From Onthophagus taurus (Eukaryota; Arthropoda; Insecta; Coleoptera; Scarabaeidae): DNA of 64,000 bases. The stretch's first letter is position 1. Each line of letters begins with the position of its first letter. Below the pieces are notes generated by a model. That model worked only from the letters and a program-made list of their open reading frames with translations, was not told the origin of the DNA and ran no database searches. Position numbers and translations under genes: made by a program. Below, piece after piece: positions 32,147-41,943 of the stretch. Where the stretch lies: assembly GCF_036711975.1 (NCBI RefSeq), contig NC_091969.1, forward strand, positions 2,046,001-2,110,000. Direction: 5' to 3'.

Positions 32147-32888
32147 TTTGCCCACTACACCGTATATATACTATGAGCGTAACCGTATCGACACATGCAA
32201 AAAAATATTCTTTGTATGAATTATCATGAGACAATGTCCACTGGACCGTTCCGGCACCGACTAACGCCGTACCGTGCCATGCCCGACCCGACAGCAATTC
32301 CCAGGGAGGAATATTTTGCAGGTGCCGAAACGTTCGGTGCACGGCACGCACCGATGTGCATAGGCTGCCCAACCGCGTGGTTACGCAAACATCTGTTTTA
32401 CTATTCCTTTCGCGCTAGAACACTGCAGCAGGTTCAGCAGGTTGTTAAATATGGTGGACGAAAAACTAATGAAATGTGTTCGTAAATACGAATTTTTATA
32501 TAACTTTCAACATCCAAAATTGATATGGATACTCAAAGGAAAGAGAGAGCCTGGAAGGAAATTTGAAATGATGACATTCGAAAGTACTGAAAAATTTTCT
32601 TCATCATCAATTAAGTGTCTAAATAATGTCCAGTATTCTCCCTCAGCTTTTCGTTCTTTTAGAGCATCGTGAATCCAATACCGTCGTCGCTGTTTTTGCG
32701 TTACTTTAGCAAGACTGAGGACGCCATATATGGCAAGTGAGACTACTGATTTACTTTATACTGTGACTAAACGAGATCCGAACGGGGCATCTACAGTTTG
32801 CATACACGGGCATAATACGCGTGGCATACGGGCATATATATGACGCGTTCCTGTTATGGTCCTAGTATGGAACGGTGTAGTGGGCAAA
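32147..32888 (+). mobile_element. Harbinger-like element inserted in the Tc1 transposase
   Basis: Perfect 17-bp inverted ends TTTGCCCACTACACCGT (32147-32163) and its complement (32872-32888); 742 bp. Weaker similarity extends inward. It splits the Tc1 transposase frame cleanly (left part ends in AGRG, right part resumes in the QDNARPH region). It contains a MADF-domain-like frame, a usual companion gene of PIF/Harbinger elements. The 3-bp target duplication is not preserved. Confidence 0.75.
32442..32672 (+). pseudogene. MADF-like domain fragment
   Basis: VDEKLMKCVRKYEFLYNFQH then PKLIW resembles the start of MADF (Myb/SANT-like) domains (LI..V...P.LYN..HP.Y.D). The usual remaining helices are not recognisable and the rest (FESTEKFSSSSIKCLNN) looks degraded. 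In PIF/Harbinger elements such a protein works with the transposase in DNA binding. No transposase gene is present here. Confidence 0.5.
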
Positions 32889-33247
32889 GACCTTTACATG
32901 TCGTTACATCGACAACGTTCTGCAACCGGTGTTAGTACCTTTCATGAAGACGTTGCAGAATGCCACACAACAGGATAATGCAAGACCCCATACTGCTGTA
33001 GTTAAAAAGAAGGTTCCTGGAACAGGTTGGATTACAGATTTTGCCCTGGCCTGTAAGGTCATCGGAATTGTCGCCAATTGAACATGTCTGGGATATGATG
33101 GGTTGGCGACTAAGACAAGTACCCAGGCCTCCTGAGAATCTGGATGACCTTCGACACAATCTAGAGTTTGCATGGAACGAGATACCCCAGGAGAACATCG
33201 ACCACTTAAGAGCGGAAATTCTTTTTATGGAAATCTTTTTTCCATAA
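32889..33247 (+). pseudogene. Tc1-like transposase, 3' part
   Basis: Resumes with QDNARPHTAVV near 32970 (second catalytic aspartate) and, after frameshifts, MPWPVRSSELSPIEHVWDMM (33041; the E of PIEH is the third catalytic residue), then PPENLDDLRHNLEFAWNEIP and a stop at 33247. Together with 31560-32146 it completes the Tc1 order DDE. It is inactive. Confidence 0.85.
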
Positions 33248-33249
33248 AA

Positions 33250-33719
33250 AGTTGCCTGAACATCTTAAGAATGTGATAGGAAAATTTTAAGGCGAAATTC
33301 TAAGTACTTCCGTTAAAATAGCGTTTTTCCCTACTACTATACATATGAACCACGGGACTCACGCGTGATTAAAGTAACTCACGCATGATCACGTGATCAA
33401 AAAAATCGATTATTTTTATAGCAATATCTTGTTTAACCTCTTGATTCTATGAAGTTTTAATTTCAAATGATTTAAATTGTAAAAGTTATAAACCTTTAAC
33501 AAGTACGTTATAGATAACAATCTACAAGTCTTCCCGGTTTTTATAACTCCGTCTCTTTACTTCTGTGGGAATAAAACGGGATTATCACTAAGAGCCACAT
33601 TAAGGAACACACCTTTATTGCAAATTGTAGAGAAATAATAGGTTTAAAATAATTTTAGTTTCAACGAATTTAAATTCGATCGAAAAAATACGAAAAAAAG
33701 GAAAAGTTATAAATGGACG
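33250..33719. other. Gap between Tc1 and piggyBac coding parts
   Basis: No frame. It includes inverted/direct repeats of CACGCGTGATTAAAGTAACT and CACGCATGATCACGTGATC near 33361-33400, probably sub-terminal repeats of the piggyBac element. A TTAA-bounded left end could not be fixed. Confidence 0.35.
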
Positions 33720-36224
33720 GATAACGACTTGGAGCGTAATAATATAATTTTTAATGGCCAAGTAGATGAAAATGATAACGATATAAGTGCTTTGGAGTTA
33801 TTTTCACTTTTCTTTGATGATGAAATACTGGATCTAATAGTAATCGAAAGTAATGGTTATGCAAATCAGAAGAATCACCACCTAAGAATAGAGAAAACAG
33901 AAATAAAAGCATTTATACGTGTACTATTACTCAGTGGATACATGCAAGTACCAAGAAGGAGAATGTACTGGGAGTATGAAAGAGACAAAATGTCAAAATG
34001 TGTTGTTGTCTAAAGCAATAAGTCGAAATAATTTTGAATATATTATGTCCCATTTTCATCTTGCAGATACTACTAAAATAGAAGCAAGAGACAAATTCGC
34101 AAAGGTGAGGCCTTTATTCCAACATCTGAATAAAAATTTTTTAGAAAATAGTATATGCATTGCATTGATGAAGCCATGGTACCATACTTTGAAGTTGAGA
34201 GACACAGGCACCATTCGTGAAAACAGTATACCAGCTAATCCTCTGATGGATTCTAAAAAAATTAAGAAAGAGCCAAGGGGATGCTACGATTATAAAAATG
34301 TTGATGTCCAAAATATAATTGTTGTAAAATGGCATGACAATAGTATTGTCACTTTATGTTTAAATTCAGCAGGGGTGAATCCAATTCATTCTGCAAAAAG
34401 ATTTTCTCGAAAAGAAAAGAAAATTATTCGGGTAACATTTAGTCAATTTATACAACGCCAATATGGGAGGTGTCGACAGATATGATCAAAATTTGAGCCT
34501 TTATCGTATATACCGTATTTTCTCGAATCTTATCCGCACTCGAATCTAATCCGCACCCCGATTTTAAAAATGCATAGTGGTAAAAAAATTTAGTTTGCGA
34601 ATGTAATCCGCATCTTTCTTTGAGCAATTCGACAACACCAAAACGATGCGATGCTTGTTGTTAACCATAAATATAATTTTTTCCGTTGACTGACGCTGAT
34701 GCACCTAAAGAAACCTTGCTTACGACGAGTTTTTATTAGACTAGACTTTAAATTTACCAAGCCAGAAAAAATTAGAAAATAAATATAATTTTAAAAATAA
34801 ATAGTAATGCCTAGCACGAATTCCGTTCATATACTGCCCTAGTAGTAGCTCGAACGTGGTGTGTGCTTAATTAATAATTATACATATAATAGGGTAATTA
34901 TAAAAAAATGTAGCAAAAATCTAAAAGGTTCTTCTATACAGCAAAGTTTAAAGAGATGTTATTAAGTTAGCGTTAAGGAAATCGAAAAGCTGGTACAATT
35001 TTTGCTGATAACGAGAGTAACGTTGCAGCTGTTGCGGAAAGACCAGGTAGCTATTGGAGACTGTGAGGCATCGTGCAAAAAATTTACCGGGCCAAAGAAG
35101 AGACGATTTCATGAAATTGACGAGGCAGTTTTCTAGTTCTCTCAAGAAAAACGAAAAGAGGGACTAAAGAATTTTTAATACTAGCTCCCAAAAGCGCCTA
35201 ATGATTTTCAAGAAAATTTCAATTTGTCTCAAACTGTAAATGTCAACAAAATGGTAGTATATCTGGATATGCCACCCAACTACACACTGGAAAGAAGAGG
35301 TGTGTGGGAAATTTCTTTATAAACGAATGGTTGCGAAAAATTGCGCATCACATTGATGCTAGCAGTAACAAGTGATAGGGAAAAATTGCTGACATTACTA
35401 CTATTGAGAAAAAAACCATTCTGAAATCTGAAAGACTTCCCGAATGAGGTCCTAGTTAGGGCACAACAAAAAGGATGGATAATTGAAAAGCTGATGATGG
35501 AATGATTAAGACAAGTATGGAGTCGTAGACCAGGAAGATTATTAAATAAGGATATTAATTAATCATAGATGATTGCCCTTGGTTTAGACTTCTTGTCACA
35601 ATAATAATACCTGGTGGAATAACATCCATACTACAACCTGTGTATGTATATGTATATTAACAAACTCGAGAATTAACAAAACCGGGAGCAATTAAAGGAG
35701 CTTCTGAACTTGTTCAGTGAGTGTAGGCGACATGGAAAACGATCCCTGAAAACAATATTATAACATCATTTAAGAAGTTTTGTATAATCCGAAGATGACG
35801 TAATATGGGAAGAAAATGATACATAAAAATGTAAATATCGTTCTAAAACCGTTAATAAAGTGTTATTGTTATAATGTGATTTTATTTTACTATTTTCCAA
35901 ATTGCAACTATACGACTGCGAATCTAATCCGCACCCGATTGTAATCCGCATTTGATTTTAGAGCACATAAAATTTGTAAAAAAGGTGCGGATTACATTCG
36001 AGAAAATACGGTATGTCAGAGAGAAAAAACAGTATTTTCCTCTTATAGCGCATTGTATTGACATGTCAGTCCACAACGCCTGGCAACTACATAGGAGAAG
36101 TGATGGAACACTTGATCAGCTAAAATTTAGAAGAAGAATTGCCACCACACTGCTATTGCAGAATAAAAAACAAACGACTTCAAGAGGACATATGTCACAT
36201 AATGAAGATGTATATTCGTTTTGA
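33720..36224 (+). pseudogene. piggyBac-type transposase, split by a pogo-like element
   Basis: First part 33720-34512: ELFSLFFDDEILDLIVIESN, AFIRVLLLSGYMQVPRRRMY, a frameshift near 33990, AISRNNFEYIMSHFHLAD, AKVRPLFQHLNKNF, then DEAMVPYF in another frame and RDTGTIREN, VVKWHDNSIVTL. Second part 36012-36224: VREKKQYFPLIAHCIDMSVH then NAWQLHRR. The order matches piggyBac transposases, but about 100 residues in the middle (after the first catalytic Asp) are deleted. A possible right terminus is TTAA at 36414-36417 next to CCCAGATATGCCC on the minus strand. Confidence 0.75.
34513..36011 (+). mobile_element. pogo/Tigger-like element inserted in piggyBac
   Basis: Inverted ends CCGTATTTTCTCGAAT followed by (C/G)TTATCCGCAC-type sequence, flanked by TA on both sides (34511-34512, 36012-36013); 1499 bp. 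Additional ATCCGCAC copies lie inside both ends. The interior (about 34920-35640) reads, in broken frames, FYTAKFKE...GNRKAGTIFADNESNV, KRRFHEIDEAV, LDMPPNYTLERRG and IIPGGITSILQPV, the CENP-B/pogo transposase order including the PGG..S.LQPLD region. It is inactive. Confidence 0.8.
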
Positions 36225-36840
36225 TCACAGGGACCACTACGTCATACCTCAAGATAAGCAGAACTATACTATATATAATACGGCTTGAATTTTGTATTTT
36301 TCAAAATACATTTTTAATTTGTTTTACAAAATTTGTTTATTTATAGCTTAAACACTAACCTCTCAGAACATCTACTCATAAACAACCACCAAATTTGTAT
36401 GGGCATATCTGGGTTAAGAGGTTTTACTGTATATCAATATTTTCTTAAAAAGTTTTAACATTATATTAAAACACCTGTATTTTTTAAATGCTTATTTTTT
36501 TTTTAACTTTTTTTTGGTTCACATAGAAGATGTTGGGAACAATTTAAAAGCATTCGCAAGTAATTCTAACCACTCTAGCGAATACTAGAATGTTTGAAAC
36601 GGAACCGCTCACTCCGTAAGTTCCCCTATCTGATCACTATTTGCCGTTCGCCTATAAAAGTTTTAGAATATGTGAATACATATTTTTATAAAACAAAGCA
36701 TCACTAAATAGTAGTGGGTATCAAACTTATTTTATCGCGTCTAAATGTACTTCCCCCTTAATAGAGAGCATGGGTAGAGTTAATGCATGCATAGCCATGC
36801 GTGGAGATGCAACCTACTACTAGCTTTTTCTTGAAAAATG
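36225..36840. other. End of piggyBac and 3' part of Tc1, non-coding
   Basis: AT-rich with a palindromic stretch GCATGCATAGCCATGC near 36784. No frame. Confidence 0.35.
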
Positions 36841-36973
36841 TTAATTTTTGTTTTTTTCAACTAAACTTTCATCGTTTCTTAGTTGATAAAAAAGCATTAT
36901 TTTACCGAAATTTCAAAATTGTAGCCTAATTCTTAATGGGTGATGTATTTCATGTGAAAGTGAGTGTATATAC

Positions 36974-37626
36974 CTTGAAACCACTTTATTGTGATGCGAA
37001 AACACAACATTCGGATATAACCCCGCACATAGCGCTGCTTTAACAATTGGCCAACTTCTATTAAATTGTACTAAATTCCTAATGCCACTGGAAACCGGCA
37101 CCAAACCAGACTGCCTTAACAAGCTAACCAAATGGCATCTCGTCGCCGAAATCATATCCATACAACTCGGACTAACGTAATATTCGCGATAAAACTTCCT
37201 TTCCGTCTTAGTTAATTTCGCTTCCTGCCATTTTTGGTACACCATTAACAGGGCCATATGATCGCTGAACGTCCCGCAAGTTAACGATTTCTTTCGTTTC
37301 AGAGCTTCGACTTTTTCGGAACCTTTCGTTGGTAAAACGAAAGGATCTTTATGGGTCAAAGTAGCAACGACGGTTAAAACGGGATCGAGACATTTAAAAA
37401 TTACCGAATAGATTAGCATTTTACCCAAATGGGGTTCGATACAGAGACGAAGTAAATGAGAACCAAGAACGGTTAGGCTTTCGTTAGAATCGAGAGCTCC
37501 AAGCGAAACTAAATCGTTTATCGCATTCACTATAACGTGAGTGTTTGGGGCTTCGAGGGCTTTTGAAAGAAAATCGGCTATTTTCATCCCGTGTGGGGCG
37601 AGTTGTTTGGTTTGGAGGCAAAGTTC
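36974..37626 (-). CDS. YTHDC2: YTHDC2/bgcn homologue, visible exon 4 (HA2)
   Basis: After acceptor CATTTTAAG the exon encodes ELCLQTKQLAPHGMKIADFL then SKALEAPN, LGSHLLRLCIEPHLGKMLIY, FKCLDPVLTVVATLTHKDPF, FSDHMALLMVYQKWQEAKLT and IVKAALCAGLYPNVVFSHHN. This is the winged-helix/HA2 (helicase-associated) region of DEAH-box proteins, closest to YTHDC2. It ends CAAG before donor GTATAT. The intron beyond is filled by the transposon nest starting 7 bp downstream. Length 653, phase 0 in and 2 out. Confidence 0.92.
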
Positions 37627-37693
37627 CTTAAAATGTCAAAAAAATTAGATTAAGGAAAATCGGTTTGATTAAAAATTATAAAAAAAGGCTTAC

Positions 37694-37867
37694 ATGTAAA
37701 GGTACCGTGAGTATTTCCGGTATGGTATTTATTAAAAGCGACTCATAACGCGTCCTAGAAAATATATGATAACATTTTCCTGGAGCGCATCTTCCAGCTC
37801 TCCCGGCTCTTTGTTTTAAAGAAGCAATACTAATCCATGTAGTTTCCAAAGTAGATGTTCCATTCAA
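37694..37867 (-). CDS. YTHDC2: YTHDC2/bgcn homologue, visible exon 3 (helicase motif VI)
   Basis: 174 bp, phase 0 at both ends. It encodes LNGTSTLETTWISIASLKQR, AGRAGRCAPGKCYHIFSRTR and PEILTVPLH. QRAGRAGR is motif VI of DEAH helicases, with both arginine fingers. The acceptor is TTGGGGTTTAAG and the donor CAT, GTAAGC. Confidence 0.92.
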
Positions 37868-37925
37868 CTTAAACCCCAAAAGAAAATAAATCAAGAAAAA
37901 CTTATTTAATCAAAATTTTTCTCAC

Positions 37926-38416
37926 CGAATCGTACGATTTCTGTTTAACCTTCCCAGTATCAATAACATGGGCAATATCATCAATGGTAATACTCGTTTC
38001 AGCAACATTCGTTGATAAAATCACTTTGCGTTGTTGCGATCGCTTGAAAACGTCGTGTTGCGCATTAACCATCATGCTTCCGTGTAATACGCAAATTTTG
38101 AGAAACTTTCCAACAGGAGATGCAGATAAAGCTTCAAGTTGAAGCATGATATCTTCGTAACCCGGAAGGAATACGAGAACCCCCATATTGTTTTTAATCT
38201 CAGTTTGATGGATATGTGTGATGATCGCAACGATTAAATCGTGGTCGATTATGTCTTCAAGAATCGTTTGATTGTACAGACTTAAAACGTCATTGTGAAC
38301 TTGTCTCTTCATGTATTCGAAATATCGAATCAGGGTTACTACGCCGTTATGGCAGTTTTGTTCAGCCATATCGATTGCTGTGCAATTTTGTTGTGATTTT
38401 AATGATACATCAGCAC
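37926..38416 (-). CDS. YTHDC2: YTHDC2/bgcn homologue, visible exon 2 (ankyrin end, RecA2)
   Basis: Starts after acceptor ATTGTTTAG, completing the Gly codon, with ADVSLKSQQNCTAIDMAEQN (second ankyrin repeat), then the second RecA-like domain: MGVLVFLPGYEDIMLQLEAL, ICVLHGSM and KVILSTNVAETSITIDDIAH, VIDTGKVK (motif V). The donor is TCG, GTGAGA. The ankyrin insert between the two RecA domains is the hallmark of YTHDC2. Confidence 0.92.
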
Positions 38417-38517
38417 CTAAACAATTTTTTTTTTAATATTCTTGTATATATAATTAATAATCAGTCTTTCTCACGGAAGTGAGAGTATAAATAAATAATA
38501 TAAAAATAATTTTTTAC

Positions 38518-39841
38518 CTAAATTTAGTAATTTTTCAACAAATTCAATATGACCATTAGCCGCTGCTGCCATCAAAAGCGTGTATCCTGCACCACTGTGC
38601 TGATGATTAACAGAAACTTCTTCGGATAAAATAAGATGTAAGACTTGAATGAAATTTTCTTCGTTAGGAATTGAAATGTAATGCAATAAAGCTTCATCCA
38701 TTTCTCTTAATACATCTTGATCGACTACTACAACTTCATTAATTTTATTACTTTCGGCTATTTCATTGTTTTGTTTGCTATTTTTTTTCTGAATCAATTT
38801 CATCTGTTCAGACTCATAATTTAATTCAAGTAATATATTTTCGAGGAAGTAATGTTGTATGGGATATGTTCTTCCTTTGACTTCAACTTTAGCGACGTTC
38901 CCAAAGTAATTCTCGAATAATTCCACGTCCAACGTAGCCGACATTAATATTAAACGCAAATTCGGGAATTGTTTTATACATTCTCGAAGACTGATCAAAA
39001 CGAAATCGGTAAATTTATCTCTTTCGTGGATTTCGTCGATTATTATGTAAGATACATTCTTCAAAACGGCGAATCCGCTCATTAATGTACGCAATAAAAC
39101 GCCGGTTGTACAATAAATTAGTGAAGTTGTGGGTCCTAAGCAACAATCTAATTTTATTTGGTAACCACAAGTTTCGCCAACTCGTTCCCCTCTTTCAATT
39201 GAAACCCTTTCAGCTACAGCAACGGTGGAAATTCTACTTGGTTGCGTGCAAATAATTCTACAAGGTTTATTAAGTGAATTTGAGTATTCCAAGAGGTATT
39301 GAGGAATCTGGGTGGTTTTTCCCGAACCGGTTTCTCCGGAAATAATCGTAACGGAATTCCTTTCAATCGTTTCCAAAATAAAATTTCTCATTTCAAAAAC
39401 GGGAAGATTACTTCTAAAATCAGCAAATTCATACGAACTCGGGCCATTGACAAAAGGGGGATCCCCAAAGCATAAATTACCCTCGCTTCCATTCGTAATA
39501 ACAACCTGATGAAGGTCGTTAAACGTAGCAGTGGGCCCGTTACAGTTATTCATCACGAAATGCTTCAATTTACTCTTAGCGTCGTTACCAATTTTAAATT
39601 CAAATGTACCTTGATTTGAAGTTACGTTTTTAAACATTGTTAAGGTTCGATTCGGCTCTTTTCCTTTCGATTTTGATTTCAAACCCAAACGGCGGCACTT
39701 TTCGTGGATGTATTTCCGCTCAACGTTATTCAAATTCGGTTTGAATGTGAACTCGGTGACTCCGGGATCTGCACAGAAATCTCTGAAAATTATGTCGATT
39801 CCAATGCGAAAATCCTCGGTGTGCTCGTTCTGCAAGGACTG
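38518..39841 (-). CDS. YTHDC2: YTHDC2/bgcn homologue, visible exon 1 (R3H, RecA1, ankyrin start)
   Basis: YTHDC2 is a 3'-5' RNA helicase that drives the switch from mitosis to meiosis in germ cells; the fly relative Bgcn lacks the YTH domain. Here, in order: an R3H-like domain (NVERKYIHEKCRRLGLKSKS), Walker A GETGSGKTTQIPQ, motif Ia TQPSR, DEIHERD as motif II, SAT, an acidic linker, and the first ankyrin repeat (GYTLLMAAAANGHIEFVEKL), ending TTTAG before donor GTAAAA. All ATPase residues are intact, unlike Drosophila Bgcn. The frame runs open upstream to 39865 but has no ATG; the acceptor is probably at 39829-39842. Block B copy 2 starts at 39844, so the first exon and the natural pyrimidine tract are missing or displaced. 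Summed over eight exons the protein would be about 1,294 residues (human about 1,430). Confidence 0.92.
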
Positions 39842-40743
39842 TCTGTTTATTTTATAGCCACGCACAAAATAAATCTAATAAACTTAAAAGTAAAGTTATT
39901 TTTACTTAACTTGTAGAGATTACAACATATATTTTCGGATGAAATACCCTAGTTTCTTAAGTTTTCGATGCATAGCACTACCTAGATAGACTGTATCAAT
40001 AGACTGTCTGTCAAGTGATACAAAAACCTACAACGACTGAAATGTCTTTATTTACCGTCTGTCTACTGGCGTGGATCTAAATGTTAGCGGTTTTCTTTCA
40101 ATGGACCCTTCAATCCGTAATTTACAACTCGACATTTAGCGAATTCGCACTAGTTTAAATGTTAATTAACATAACTGAACATCCAATTTCTATACAAAAT
40201 TCTGAAGTAAATCCAATCTAACCTAATCCTGACCTAATCCAACCCGGAATTTACACCTACCACCTGCATCAAACCCAACCGGTACCCAACCCGACAATTC
40301 GGAAATTCACACCAGTTTAAATGTTAATTAAACTAACTCAAAATCTGATTTCGAATATAGTAAGTAAAAATTAAATCATTGTCTCAAATTTAATGAAAGA
40401 ATTAACAACTTGTTAATATTAATTTAATAATATTTATAACGCATATTTTCGGATATAATACAACGACTAAAAGTCTTTATTTACCATACACCTGTTCGTG
40501 TGGACGGTTTTTTTTTGTCAACAAAACCAACCTAACCTGAAATTTATAACCCAAGGTTATTTCACCCGAAAATATATTAATTTTTTCAAAATTTATGTGT
40601 AACGGTGTTGCTTTGAAAATATATGGTTAGCATGGTTGATGAAGTCACAAAACGTGACGTCACATCAAAACTTTAAAGTGATTTTTTTACTTTTCCGCAC
40701 TTTTTCTTTGTTTTGCCTTCAATTAAAAAGAATCGATTTTTAT

Positions 40744-40765
40744 GCGACCGAGCGATTCTTGAAAA
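40744..40765. repeat. Orphan right end of the junction inverted-repeat element
   Basis: Counterpart of 8891-8912 (GCGACCGAGCGATTCTTGAA). The left partner, present at 7800 in copy 1, is absent here because the block starts inside the element. Confidence 0.7.
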
Positions 40766-41126
40766 ATGCCCATATTTTTATTCAAAGATAAATACGTCTA
40801 ATTGATACGAATGTTAACACAGAATGAATTGTATATAAAATAAATACATATTTGTTATCTTGGAAACAAATAAAAATATATAATTTTCATAAGCAATAGA
40901 CCCTAATGATTGAATTGAATAGATTGAACTCGTTCATCAATGCCGGCAATATTGACAGTAACGTCACAATGAACAACTGAATTAAAAAATACTAAAATGA
41001 AGTATATAAAACCCAAAACTACTCACAAATTTTCGATATAAGAAGAGAATTTTTAATAAGTTGTAAACATCTCCGCGGGGTAAACTTAACCTAAACTTAA
41101 CACAAACACTAAACATCGGTGAGGTG

Positions 41127-41162
41127 ACTGAATTGGAAGGCCAAGCGTCTGCGGTTTATATA
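41127..41162 (-). promoter_or_regulatory. TATA plus initiator core promoter, block B copy 2
   Basis: Same TATA (CTATATAAAC) and initiator (TCAGT) as at 9274-9309, unchanged. On the minus strand it points from block B toward the YTHDC2 homologue, whose first visible exon starts 1.3 kb downstream on the same strand, so in this copy it could supply a transcript start for that gene. Confidence 0.4.
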
Positions 41163-41413
41163 GGGGTAGGATTGACGATGTAATACAGGGGCGTGGCTTA
41201 GAAATTAACATTGTTCTTTGTATGCTAAAACGTACACTTTTATAGCAGCGAAAATACTAGAATAAATTGTTGAAAAACTTGAATAATGTTCGATTAAGTG
41301 TAAAATTAGGTTCTATCATTATTTTACATTGAAAGTTGTTAATTACAACTTTGATACGAGATTTTGTATTGAAGTATCGATACGGGTCGTGTTAACAGTT
41401 TCTACATCCGCCC

Positions 41414-41455
41414 AAGGTTCGTAAAGCGCATTGTACAATACGCTTTACGGACCTT
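41414..41455. repeat. Hairpin, block B copy 2
   Basis: Unchanged counterpart of 9561-9602. Confidence 0.75.
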
Positions 41456-41943
41456 GCATCCGCCATGCTGTCGCCAGACAAACCGGAAACCCGCCCTCAG
41501 AAACTTCGAGTTGTTCTCATAAAAGGAAATAAAACCTACCCATATTTTCTATAAACTGCAAGAAATTATCAAAGTATTAATTCTGCCTCTTAATGTAAAG
41601 AACTACACTTATTATCTTTCTATAAAATATTACTATGAAATTTTAATAGTTATATTTAATTTTAATATCTGCGATGAATAAATGTGTTTATTCAAAATTG
41701 TAATAAATTGTTGACATTGATTTGTTGACATTTGTTGCATTGTTTATTCTTACTTTTACTTTCGTTTTAAACTAGGAGGATTGAATACAAAACTTAGATT
41801 TAGAATAAGAAATATCATTAAAAAATATCACTGGATATTTTTGGCGGTAAATTTAAATTCACGTTATTATTACATAAAACGAAATGTTCTACTTATTATT
41901 AACATTTATTTAGCATTTCGTCTATTTTAAACATACAAGTTAG

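Larger units (their letters stand above)
31369..36966. mobile_element. Tc1-like element, outermost of a four-element nest
   Basis: Left end (31369: GGCTCACTTTCATATGAAAT) and right end (complement of 36966 inward: CACTCACTTTCACATGAAAT) are inverted repeats of at least 110 bp; both continue to a GTAAAATAATGC...ATCAACTA motif. TA flanks each end (31367-31368, 36967-36968). It carries a broken Tc1-like transposase, a Harbinger-like element inserted in that gene, and a piggyBac which in turn holds a pogo-like element. The right end is 7 bp from the splice donor of YTHDC2 visible exon 4. Confidence 0.8.

Noticed and set aside
39844..39865. Upstream extension of the helicase frame starting at position 39865
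   Set aside because: The first codon would be GTG and the eight codons lie in block B copy 2; the same bases occur in copy 1 without the gene. It is read-through into intron or junction sequence.
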